From the NCBI GenBank assembly GCA_023252395.1, contig JAJPDY010000077.1:1-6210 (forward strand): 6,210 nucleotides of DNA. Direction: 5' to 3'. Positions 1 through 5,262 of the stretch are shown in pieces (positions within the stretch are counted from its first letter, which is position 1; each line of letters begins with the position of its first letter). Position numbers and translations under genes: made by a program. This stretch comes from Nitrososphaera sp. Lineage in GTDB: Archaea > Thermoproteota > Nitrososphaeria > Nitrososphaerales > Nitrososphaeraceae. The notes under the pieces are model-generated. The model was not told the DNA's origin. It did not search any database and saw nothing but the letters and a program-made list of their open reading frames with translations.

Positions 1-1049
1 GTCTTGTCGGTATGGTAGAGGTCAAACGTCGGCCCCTGGTGCCGCTCAACGTCGCCGATGTAGTCCTTGACCTTTGTCTCAAGCGTCGACAAGAGCTCGA
101 TCTTGTCCCCCCTCATTTCGTGCGAGTCAAGCGTCCACGCTATTGCCACCTTTGTCCTGCTGGCCTTCAAGTCGCGCTTTTTCAAAGTTGCCCTTATCTG
201 GTCTATGAGGTACTTTACGTACCCCTCGATCCCCTTGATGCTGCCGTTCACAAGGTACATCAACGGTCCGGCGCCGTCAAGCGACGACCCTATCATGCGC
301 AAATCATACAGCCCGCTTGTCACGTCGTCGATGTAGAGGTCTGCAAATGTCCCGCGCATGAGATCGCTTCCGATATTGGCATCGGTTGCCTTTTTGCAGA
401 TTTCAAGTATGCTGGCCATCCCCGAATAGTGGCTGAGAGTCTTTATCACGTGCACGAGCTCGGCAGAGTTGACGTCGACAAAGTTGAGCCGGCGGCGCGT
501 GTCAGGGTCATGGAGCATCTTTGACAAGTGGTTATCCTGCTTTGACTTGACAGAGCCTACAAGCGTTTCCGAGCTTGCGCCGGCGATATTGCTGATTGGC
601 AGGTAGTAATACGACACGTCCTTGTCGACTGTCATGCCAGTCATGTGCTCTATCAGGGCAATGTTCTCGTTGTTGCCCCCAACCCCTGTCGGAAGCATAT
701 AGACCACAGAGGCGCCCTTCTTGAGTGCCTTTATCGCGTCTTTGAACTTTGTCGTCACGTCGCTTTTGACGTCGGGTCCGACCTTCCTTATCTTGGGAGC
801 AAAGTAGACGTATGAGGCATTGCTTACCGCAACGTCAACCGGCTCTAGATCCAAGAGCGGCTCATCCTCTACAAGCGAGCTCACGTTTGGATACGTGCGG
901 GCAATGTCAGGCTTGAGCGAAATAGCCATCCGTACAGATTCGTCAATAAGTGAAACTTTTGAGCCTTTGATGGCCATGGAGGAAGCTATCCTGTACCCTT
1001 CGGTGCTCAGGCCATACACTGCAACAGAAGTAGAAGATGCAGCACTCAA
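1..1049 (-). CDS. Nucleotide-sugar dehydrogenase-like protein, 3' part outside window; catalytic motifs degenerate
   Basis: The frame is open for 349 codons from a TTG at 1049 to the left edge, so this is a partial gene. TTG is the only start upstream of the first beta strand, because a stop lies in frame near 1090. The layout follows the UDP-glucose/GDP-mannose dehydrogenase family. There is an N-terminal Rossmann fold (VAVYGLSTEGYRIA, residues 9-22). A PTGVGGNNE stretch (120-128) sits where the family has STVPPGTTE. A helical central domain follows (ELVHVIKTLSHYSGMASILE, about 197-216), then the start of a C-terminal Rossmann domain (about 298 on). Two hallmarks are missing. The GxGxxG loop reads GLSTEG, and the catalytic GGHC segment aligns to GSSLDGAGP (254-262) with no cysteine. 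The only Cys seen is 218. It may be a pseudoenzyme or a divergent NAD-binding protein. Family placement is from motif order and so moderately sure; function is unknown. Confidence 0.72.
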   Translation of the reverse strand, partial: MSAASSTSVAVYGLSTEGYRIASSMAIKGSKVSLIDESVRMAISLKPDIARTYPNVSSLVEDEPLLDLEPVDVAVSNASYVYFAPKIRKVGPDVKSDVTTKFKDAIKALKKGASVVYMLPTGVGGNNENIALIEHMTGMTVDKDVSYYYLPISNIAGASSETLVGSVKSKQDNHLSKMLHDPDTRRRLNFVDVNSAELVHVIKTLSHYSGMASILEICKKATDANIGSDLMRGTFADLYIDDVTSGLYDLRMIGSSLDGAGPLMYLVNGSIKGIEGYVKYLIDQIRATLKKRDLKASRTKVAIAWTLDSHEMRGDKIELLSTLETKVKDYIGDVERHQGPTFDLYHTDK

Positions 1050-1139
1050 AGTGTAGACTGAGCTCCCCCGTTCATCCCTCGGTATACCCTAGGCGACATA
1101 CAAAAGGTTTTTCCATGGCCTTTCGGCTACAATGCGTGT
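1050..1139. promoter_or_regulatory. Divergent intergenic promoter region
   Basis: These 90 bp separate two divergent genes that both begin with TTG. For the plus-strand gene the best TATA-like stretch is CATACAAAAGG (1097-1107), which would place transcription start about 10 nt ahead of the TTG. For the minus-strand gene the best candidate is the palindromic GGTATACC (1081-1088), about 35 nt ahead of its TTG. Neither is a strong TATA box. The assignment is positional inference only. Confidence 0.35.
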
Positions 1140-2180
1140 TTGAAGATCTGGTTTGACATTCTGACCCCAAAGCAGGTGATGTTTTTCAACCGTGCTGCCA
1201 GCCTGCTTCGCCAGTCAGGCCACGATGTCCTCTGCACTTCAAGGAGGTACAGGGAAGCTGTCGAGCTGGCCAAGATCAAAAAGCTCGACCTTACAATAGT
1301 TGGAAGCCACGGCGGGGCAGACAGGTACGACAAGCTGCGCGAAAGCGCTAACAGGATATACGAGCTTGCCGAAGTAGTCAGGCGCTTTGGGCCGGACGTT
1401 GCGCTCACATTTTCGTCGCCTGAAGGCGCAAGGGTAGCGTATGGACTTGGTATCAGGCACATTGGCTTTAACGACTCGCCTCATGCAGAAGCTGTGGCAC
1501 GGCTTACGGTGCCTTTGATGAGCAAGCTTTTCACACCGTGGATAATACCATATTCGGCGTGGACATCCTATGGCATTGCAGGCAAGAACATTTCTCGCTA
1601 CCGCGCGCTTGACCCGGCGGCATGGCTCAAGCATGAGGAAAAGCCAGAAGCCAAGGCAGGCGACAGAAAAACGATCCTGCTCAGGCTTGAGGAGAGCAAG
1701 GCATCATACATTGCAGACAAAAAGCTTGGAACCGGAAAAATGATAGACGATTTTGTAAATGGATTGTCTGATTCTGCCAATATTGTGGTTCTCTGCAGGT
1801 ACCAAGACCAGATAGCAGAGGTAGAGTCACGCTACGGAAGTAGAGTGCATGTCCTAAAGGACGTTGTTGACGGCACCGCGCTTGTCAGGTCTGCCCAGCT
1901 CTTTATAGGTGCGGGCGGGACTATGACTGCCGAAGCAGCCCTTCTAGGCAAGCCCACGATATCCATAGCGCCAATCCATTACTATGTTGAAAAGTACCTT
2001 GTAAAAGCTGGCCTTGTAAAGCTGGCGGATGATTCAAAGGCGCTTGTAAAGCTGGCCAGAAAAATGGTTTCAGACAAAGAATACCAGCAGAAACAAAAGA
2101 AAAAGGCAGCGCGCATCCTTGCAGGAATGGAAGACCCTACAGACAGGATGGTAGCAGCAGTCAACTCCTTAAGATTATAA
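1140..2180 (+). CDS. DUF354 family protein (GT-B-like, glycosyltransferase/epimerase-related)
   Basis: This 346-aa protein is of the archaeal DUF354 family. The family has a GT-B-like fold related to MurG and UDP-GlcNAc 2-epimerase; its reaction is not established. The start is TTG at 1140. It gives MKIWFDILTPKQ, the conserved first beta strand of the family, and the nearby ATG at 1132 hits a stop after two further codons. The N-terminal domain shows GHDVLCTSRR (27-36) and HIGFNDSPHAEA (107-118). The C-terminal domain carries IGAGGTMTAEAALLGKPTIS (256-275), which matches the GGxxTxxEAxxxGxP signature that binds UDP-sugar phosphates in MurG/WecB-type enzymes. No signal peptide or membrane span is seen. 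It diverges from the sugar-dehydrogenase-like gene at 1-1049, which fits a surface-glycan role (inference). The length is typical and the gene looks intact. Family assignment is confident; the substrate is unknown. Confidence 0.85.
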   Translation: MKIWFDILTPKQVMFFNRAASLLRQSGHDVLCTSRRYREAVELAKIKKLDLTIVGSHGGADRYDKLRESANRIYELAEVVRRFGPDVALTFSSPEGARVAYGLGIRHIGFNDSPHAEAVARLTVPLMSKLFTPWIIPYSAWTSYGIAGKNISRYRALDPAAWLKHEEKPEAKAGDRKTILLRLEESKASYIADKKLGTGKMIDDFVNGLSDSANIVVLCRYQDQIAEVESRYGSRVHVLKDVVDGTALVRSAQLFIGAGGTMTAEAALLGKPTISIAPIHYYVEKYLVKAGLVKLADDSKALVKLARKMVSDKEYQQKQKKKAARILAGMEDPTDRMVAAVNSLRL

Positions 2181-2182
2181 AG
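2175..2182 (+). promoter_or_regulatory. TATA box for tRNA-Gln, overlapping the DUF354 stop codon
   Basis: TTATAAAG is centred about 34 bp before the tRNA 5' end. With the usual archaeal spacing of 25-27 bp, this predicts a transcript start near 2205 and a leader of about 8 nt. The box includes the TAA stop (2178-2180) of the upstream gene, so promoter and coding end are shared. Confidence 0.6.
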
Positions 2183-2212
2183 ACGTGTGAAATAGGTGAA
2201 GATACGCCCGGA

Positions 2213-2315
2213 AGCCCGGTGGAGGAAAATTAAATTGTTATTTTCCGCCGAATGTAGTGGCCAAGCATAGGGGCCTTTGGAGCCCTTGACCCCAGTTCGA
2301 ATCTGGGCCGGGCTA
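2213..2315 (+). tRNA. tRNA-Gln (UUG anticodon), interrupted by a 30-nt D-arm intron
   Basis: The acceptor stem AGCCCGG (2213-2219) pairs over all 7 bp with CCGGGCT (2308-2314), and the discriminator is A2315. The T arm is CCCAG-TTCGAAT-CTGGG (2291-2307). The anticodon stem is GGGGC/GCCCT (2270-2274 with 2282-2286). Its loop, CTTTGGA (2275-2281), gives anticodon TTG at 2277-2279, which reads Gln CAA. The D-loop is AGTGGCCAA (2256-2264). After removal of 2223-2252 the D stem G10 T11 G12 T13 pairs with G22 C23 A24 T25, including G-U wobbles at both ends, and the mature RNA is 73 nt. CCA is not encoded. The A1-U72 first pair is the archaeal tRNA-Gln type, read by the GatDE amidotransferase (established knowledge). 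The gene has its own TATA box and a T5 terminator. Confidence 0.95.
2223..2252 (+). other. Non-canonical tRNA intron (between positions 10 and 11) with BHB motif
   Basis: The boundaries come from the fold. A central 4-bp helix pairs 2217-2220 (CGGT) with 2247-2250 (GCCG). It is flanked by two 3-nt bulges, GGA (2221-2223) and AAT (2251-2253). A 7-bp inner helix pairs GGAAAAT (2224-2230) with ATTTTCC (2240-2246) around a 9-nt loop. Cutting after the second base of each bulge, as the archaeal splicing endonuclease does, removes exactly 30 nt and restores a proper D stem. The outer helix is almost absent (C2216-G2254 only), so this is a relaxed BHB. Thaumarchaeal tRNAs are known to carry introns at unusual positions. 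Confidence 0.88.
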
Positions 2316-2320
2316 TTTTT
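2316..2320 (+). terminator. T5 terminator of tRNA-Gln
   Basis: Five T residues follow the discriminator base directly, as expected for archaeal oligo-U termination. The tract abuts the AT-rich promoter of the next gene. Confidence 0.6.
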
Positions 2321-2324
2321 ATAA

Positions 2325-2332
2325 TATAAATA
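2325..2332 (+). promoter_or_regulatory. TATA box of the reductase gene (leaderless transcript)
   Basis: TATAAATA is centred about 26-27 bp before the GTG at 2355. This is the spacing expected if transcription starts at the start codon itself. There is no Shine-Dalgarno sequence ahead of the GTG, which agrees with a leaderless mRNA. Confidence 0.65.
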
Positions 2333-2354
2333 GCAATGCAGATGCAGGATTTTT

Positions 2355-3356
2355 GTGACCAACAAGGTCTACGTGACAAGGAAGATCCCAGAACCGGGAT
2401 TGTCAATGCTCTCAAAAGAATGTAAAGTTACGCTCAACAGGAAATCAAGCGTCCCAAGCAGGACAGAAATCATCAGAAACATAGCTGGCAAGGATGCCTT
2501 GCTTTGCATGCTATCAGACAGGATAGATGCAGAAGTTATGGATGCGGCTCCTGACCTGAAAGCGATAAGCTCGTACAGCACAGGCTTTGAGCACATTGAT
2601 GTCAAAGAAGCTACTGCAAGGGGAATCTATGTCACGTACACGGCAGATATTTTGGCAGAGGCTACAGCAGACCTGACATTTGCACTCATTCTTGCCTGTG
2701 CCCGGGGCATTGTCAATGCAGACAGGTACGTCAGGGAAAACAAATGGAAGGTCGGATGGGCCCCTGACCTTATGCTTGGCTACAACGTGCATGGCGCCAC
2801 CCTTGGCATCGTTGGGCTTGGCAGAATTGGCGCTGCAGTTGCACGAAGAGCCAGAGGATTCAACATGAAAATCCTGTACCATAACCGTAGCAGGAACCAG
2901 CAGCTAGAGTCAGAGCTTGGAGTCAGATATGCAGAACTGGATGAGCTTCTAGCCCAGAGCGACTTTGTATCCATACACGCAAGCCTGAACAGCCAGAGCC
3001 GCAGCTTGATAGACAAGGCAAAACTGCAGTTGATGAAGAAAACTGCGTTTTTGATAAATACGGCAAGAGGTCAGGTTGTGAATGAAGCTGAACTGGTCAG
3101 AGCACTCAAAGGCAACCAGATAGCTGGTGCAGCGCTTGACGTATTTGAGAAAGAGCCGTTGCCAAGGACAAGCCCACTTTTAAAGATGAAAAATGTTGTA
3201 TTGCTGCCACACATCGGTAGTGCGACTTACCAGACACGCTCTAAAATGGCAGAAGTTGCTGCCAGGAATTTGCTCAACATTCTGAACGAAAAATATCCGG
3301 ATCCGGCATTTCTGGTGAACCCTCAAGTAAAGAGCGTGCGGCCGCTGAAGAATTGA
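2355..3356 (+). CDS. gyaR: Glyoxylate/hydroxypyruvate reductase-like D-2-hydroxyacid dehydrogenase
   Basis: This 333-aa cytosolic enzyme belongs to the D-isomer-specific 2-hydroxyacid dehydrogenase family. It probably reduces glyoxylate or hydroxypyruvate to glycolate or D-glycerate. The catalytic domain is split (about 1-100 and 290-333) around a Rossmann domain with GLGRIG (154-159). The catalytic triad is visible: Arg238 in INTARG, Glu267 in DVFEKEP and His286 in LLPHIGSAT. NRSR (177-180) after the second Rossmann strand has arginines and no acidic residue, which suggests NADPH rather than NADH. The opening VYVTRKIPEPGL resembles archaeal GyaR proteins, and no ACT or other SerA regulatory domain is present, so 3-phosphoglycerate dehydrogenase is the less likely alternative. 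The start is GTG, set by the TATA box 26-27 bp upstream; ATG at 2342 is in another frame. The gene appears monocistronic. Confidence 0.9.
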   Translation: MTNKVYVTRKIPEPGLSMLSKECKVTLNRKSSVPSRTEIIRNIAGKDALLCMLSDRIDAEVMDAAPDLKAISSYSTGFEHIDVKEATARGIYVTYTADILAEATADLTFALILACARGIVNADRYVRENKWKVGWAPDLMLGYNVHGATLGIVGLGRIGAAVARRARGFNMKILYHNRSRNQQLESELGVRYAELDELLAQSDFVSIHASLNSQSRSLIDKAKLQLMKKTAFLINTARGQVVNEAELVRALKGNQIAGAALDVFEKEPLPRTSPLLKMKNVVLLPHIGSATYQTRSKMAEVAARNLLNILNEKYPDPAFLVNPQVKSVRPLKN

Positions 3357-3551
3357 TCATTCTTTTTTGTTGGGTTTAAAGTGCCATTCCCCGCTTGGGT
3401 CTATCCACATCTTGCAGTCCAGCTTTTTTTCCATTTCGGCTATCAGTTCTTCAGTCGTCAGGTTGTTCTTGAAGGAAATTTTCATTGTCTTTAACTTCTC
3501 CAAAAACTCTGGGTTTTCGTCTCCTTCTATTATCATCACTTTGACTCCCAT
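3357..3551 (-). CDS. Unrecognised small acidic protein (64 aa, or 59 aa from the second ATG)
   Basis: I do not recognise the family. The protein opens with a short hydrophobic beta-like strand (VKVMIIEG, residues 3-10). An acidic stretch (DENPEF) follows, then amphipathic segments around EFLEKLK and TTEELIAEMEKKL. The end, WIDPSGEWHFKP, has two Trp and looks like a beta hairpin. There is one Cys (46), no signal peptide and no membrane span. It is the last gene of the operon. The ATG at 3551 overlaps the acetyltransferase gene by 16 nt. An in-frame second ATG (3536, residue 6) forms a TGATG stop-start overlap with that gene's stop, typical of translational coupling, but using it would remove most of the first strand. 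The dense codon packing and orderly hydrophobic pattern favour a real gene; function is unknown. Confidence 0.65.
   Translation of the reverse strand: MGVKVMIIEGDENPEFLEKLKTMKISFKNNLTTEELIAEMEKKLDCKMWIDPSGEWHFKPNKKE
3363..3368 (+). terminator. Possible T6 terminator after the reductase gene
   Basis: Six T residues begin 7 nt after the reductase stop codon. They could act as an archaeal oligo-U terminator, although they lie inside the last codons of the convergent minus-strand gene. Confidence 0.4.
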
Positions 3552-4036
3552 TCTTTCTTTTTCCTGTCATATTCTGCCCTGCTGTACGCCACTCTGGCAG
3601 GATGGCCCATCACTACAGAGTCTGGTGGCACGTCCTTTGTCACTACTGAGGCCATCGCGACCACGCTATTTTTGCCGACTCGAACGCCGGGCTTGAACAC
3701 CGATCTGCCGCCTATTATCGCGCCATCTTCAACAACAACTCCGATCATTTTTGGGCTCATTGGATAAGGGTCGTTTGTAAATGCAGCCGCCGGCCCGATG
3801 AATACGTTCTTGCCTATCACAGTAAGAGGGGGTATGTACACTGACCCCTCAATTCTGGTGTTGTCGCCTATCTTGACCTTGTAGTCGACGTGGGTGAGCG
3901 AGCCTATCATGACATTGTCGCCTATCTCTGCTTGGCTTCCAACATATGCAAAGTGCCATATCTTTGTGTTCTTGCCAATCTTGGCATCCTTGGCAACATA
4001 ATTTGTAACGCCGGCAGGAGCTGTATAATTGCTCAT
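3536..4036 (-). CDS. WbpD-like UDP-sugar 3-N-acetyltransferase (left-handed beta-helix)
   Basis: This 166-aa hexapeptide-repeat protein resembles the WbpD/WlbB family, which acetylates the 3-amino group of UDP-2-acetamido-3-amino-2,3-dideoxy-glucuronate using acetyl-CoA. Imperfect [LIV]-G-x-x repeats run from about residue 15 to 135 (AKIGKNTKIWHF, AEIGDNVMIG, VKIGDNTRIEG, TVIGKNVFIG, AIIGGRSVFKPGV, RVGKNSVVAMASVVTKDVP). This predicts a trimeric left-handed beta-helix. The conserved KIWHF (25-29) and GPAAAFTNDPYP (81-92) segments and the closing MGHPAR (143-148) are features of this subgroup rather than of serine or maltose acetyltransferases. At 166 aa it is a little short of bacterial WbpD. 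Its ATG directly follows the stop of the upstream Trm112-like gene (TGAATG). The WbpB-like oxidoreductase two genes upstream supports the pathway. The exact sugar is inferred. Confidence 0.85.
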   Translation of the reverse strand: MSNYTAPAGVTNYVAKDAKIGKNTKIWHFAYVGSQAEIGDNVMIGSLTHVDYKVKIGDNTRIEGSVYIPPLTVIGKNVFIGPAAAFTNDPYPMSPKMIGVVVEDGAIIGGRSVFKPGVRVGKNSVVAMASVVTKDVPPDSVVMGHPARVAYSRAEYDRKKKEWESK

Positions 4037-4312
4037 TCAGAGATGCCAAGGGTTTCCTTGCTTTATAACTTTCTCAGGGATTTTGCTTTGCCATTTCTTT
4101 AGAAATTCAATGTCTCTTTTCTTGTCTGCTTCCCTCAGCTCGTCAGGAAGCATCACAGGTATTTCATCTATTATCGGGTAGTACCGGCTGCATTTTGTGC
4201 AGAAAAGAACTCCTTCTTTTACTGTCTGGTCTTCTGAAACGATCTCGAATAATTCCAGCGGGTAGTGCTTGTCTATAGGACACGCTAGTATATCGAGCAT
4301 TGATTTTTTCAT
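4037..4312 (-). CDS. Trm112-like / UPF0434 small zinc-binding protein
   Basis: This 91-aa protein of the Trm112p-like family (UPF0434/YcaR relatives) shows the archaeal pattern: LDILACPIDKHYPLEL near the start, EGVLFCTKCSRYYPIIDEIP (33-52), then MLPDELR. Probable metal ligands are Cys11, Cys38 and Cys41. His16 stands where many family members have the fourth Cys. A basic, helical tail follows (about 60-91). Eukaryotic and haloarchaeal Trm112 proteins bind and stabilise SAM-dependent methyltransferases that modify tRNA, rRNA or release factor (known for the family). Whether this copy does so is not visible. It overlaps the oxidoreductase gene by 4 nt (ATGA) and abuts the acetyltransferase gene, so it is translated within a sugar operon. 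E. coli ycaR likewise sits between lpxK and kdsB, so a glycan-linked role is possible. Confidence 0.85.
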   Translation of the reverse strand: MKKSMLDILACPIDKHYPLELFEIVSEDQTVKEGVLFCTKCSRYYPIIDEIPVMLPDELREADKKRDIEFLKKWQSKIPEKVIKQGNPWHL

Positions 4313-5262
4313 TTTAGATCCAAATACACGGGAGATCCTGTATTGCTTGAGAGAATTGCTGCCTCTGCTACCCTCGTGACATTTGTTGCGTCGCTTGCGG
4401 TGACTACGATGTTTGTCTTGCCGGCTATTGCTTCAGTAAAGTTTTTCAGCTCTAGTGTAAGCGGCTCCTGGAACTGCCTGCGAGGGGTTATCGTCGCGTC
4501 AGCGTGATCTATCTTGATCTCTTGCGTCAAAAAGTCTCCGGTGATGATGCCGTCTGTGCACACCGCGCTAAAAGTCCTGACCTTCTTTGGGGTGTGCCAG
4601 TTTGAAGCAATGATTGCAACTTTTTGTCCTTCAAACCCAAGCATGATTGTAGCAAAGTCTTCAAACTGGTGGTGGTGCTTGCCGGCTCGCGCAAACACGA
4701 CATGTGGCCTGCTGCCAAAGAGAAACATTGCCGCGTCGATGTCGTGCACCGAAGTGTCGTATATTATGCCCACGTCTTGTATATGGAGGGGCATCCTGTT
4801 TTCCCTGTGGAACTCTATCATCAATGGGTCGCCGTACATTTTGCCCTCTATGAGCTTCTTTGTGTCGCTCACCGCGGGGTTGAAGCGCTCGACGTAGCCT
4901 GAAGTCAGGATGAGCTTTTTCTTTTCTGCAACCTGCATCATTTCCTCACACTCTTTGGATGAAAACGACATCGGCTTTTCGACAAACGCGTTTACGCCGT
5001 GCTCCATCACTTTCTTAGCCACAATTGCATGTGTCTTTGTAGGCGTGCATACAAGGCAGCCGTCAAGCCCCTCCTTGTCAAGCATCTCGTCAAGCGATGA
5101 ATATGATTGCGCCCCGTATTTGCCAGCCAGCTCTTTTGCCCTTGCAGCGTCAAGGTCGCATATCGCTGCGAGGCAGCCAAGGTCCTTCAACACCCTTGCG
5201 TGGTTCTTGCCCCACCCGCCGACGCCTACCACGGCGACTTTTAGCCCGTTTGCGCTCACCAT
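4309..5262 (-). CDS. Gfo/Idh/MocA oxidoreductase, probable WbpB/WlbA-like sugar-nucleotide 3-dehydrogenase
   Basis: This 317-aa NAD(P)-dependent oxidoreductase has an N-terminal Rossmann fold with VVGVGGWGKNHARVL (11-25). The EKP motif (95-97), whose Lys is catalytic or binds cofactor in this family, is present. The C-terminal alpha/beta domain has DTSVHDIDAAMFLFG (169-183) with the conserved His173 and Asp176. WbpB/WlbA enzymes oxidise C3 of UDP-N-acetyl-glucosaminuronate before transamination. The WbpD-like gene downstream makes that role the best guess, though the superfamily is broad and myo-inositol or other sugar substrates cannot be excluded. The ATG start (5262) lies inside the end of ilvE, a 7-nt overlap (ATGGTGA), and the stop overlaps the Trm112-like start by 4 nt, so translation is probably coupled. 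Length is somewhat short but usual for archaeal members. Confidence 0.85.
   Translation of the reverse strand: MVSANGLKVAVVGVGGWGKNHARVLKDLGCLAAICDLDAARAKELAGKYGAQSYSSLDEMLDKEGLDGCLVCTPTKTHAIVAKKVMEHGVNAFVEKPMSFSSKECEEMMQVAEKKKLILTSGYVERFNPAVSDTKKLIEGKMYGDPLMIEFHRENRMPLHIQDVGIIYDTSVHDIDAAMFLFGSRPHVVFARAGKHHHQFEDFATIMLGFEGQKVAIIASNWHTPKKVRTFSAVCTDGIITGDFLTQEIKIDHADATITPRRQFQEPLTLELKNFTEAIAGKTNIVVTASDATNVTRVAEAAILSSNTGSPVYLDLK

Noticed and set aside
12..524. 170-aa plus-strand open frame at the left end
   Set aside because: It lies antisense to the sugar-dehydrogenase-like gene, which has coherent family motifs. The plus frame gives no recognisable domain.
1239..1634. 131-aa minus-strand open frame within the DUF354 gene
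   Set aside because: It is an antisense shadow of a well-supported gene, with unlikely composition rich in Cys and Arg.
2221..2249. Reading the GGAGGAAAAT/ATTTTCCGCC hairpin as a terminator or regulatory hairpin
   Set aside because: It lies inside the tRNA gene and is better explained as the intron. The BHB register gives exact splice sites and a normal mature tRNA.
1982..2415. Minus-strand open frames spanning the tRNA region
   Set aside because: They cross the tRNA-Gln gene and the end of the DUF354 gene, and no domain is visible.
3289..3293. A5 on the plus strand as a terminator (T5) for the minus-strand operon
   Set aside because: It is a short tract 64 bp beyond the stop and inside the opposite gene. 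It is too common a pattern to call without 3' end data.
2355..3356. Calling the dehydrogenase SerA (3-phosphoglycerate dehydrogenase)
   Set aside because: It has no ACT or intervening regulatory domain, and its N-terminus and dinucleotide-binding loop are closer to archaeal glyoxylate reductases. It is kept as a lesser alternative.
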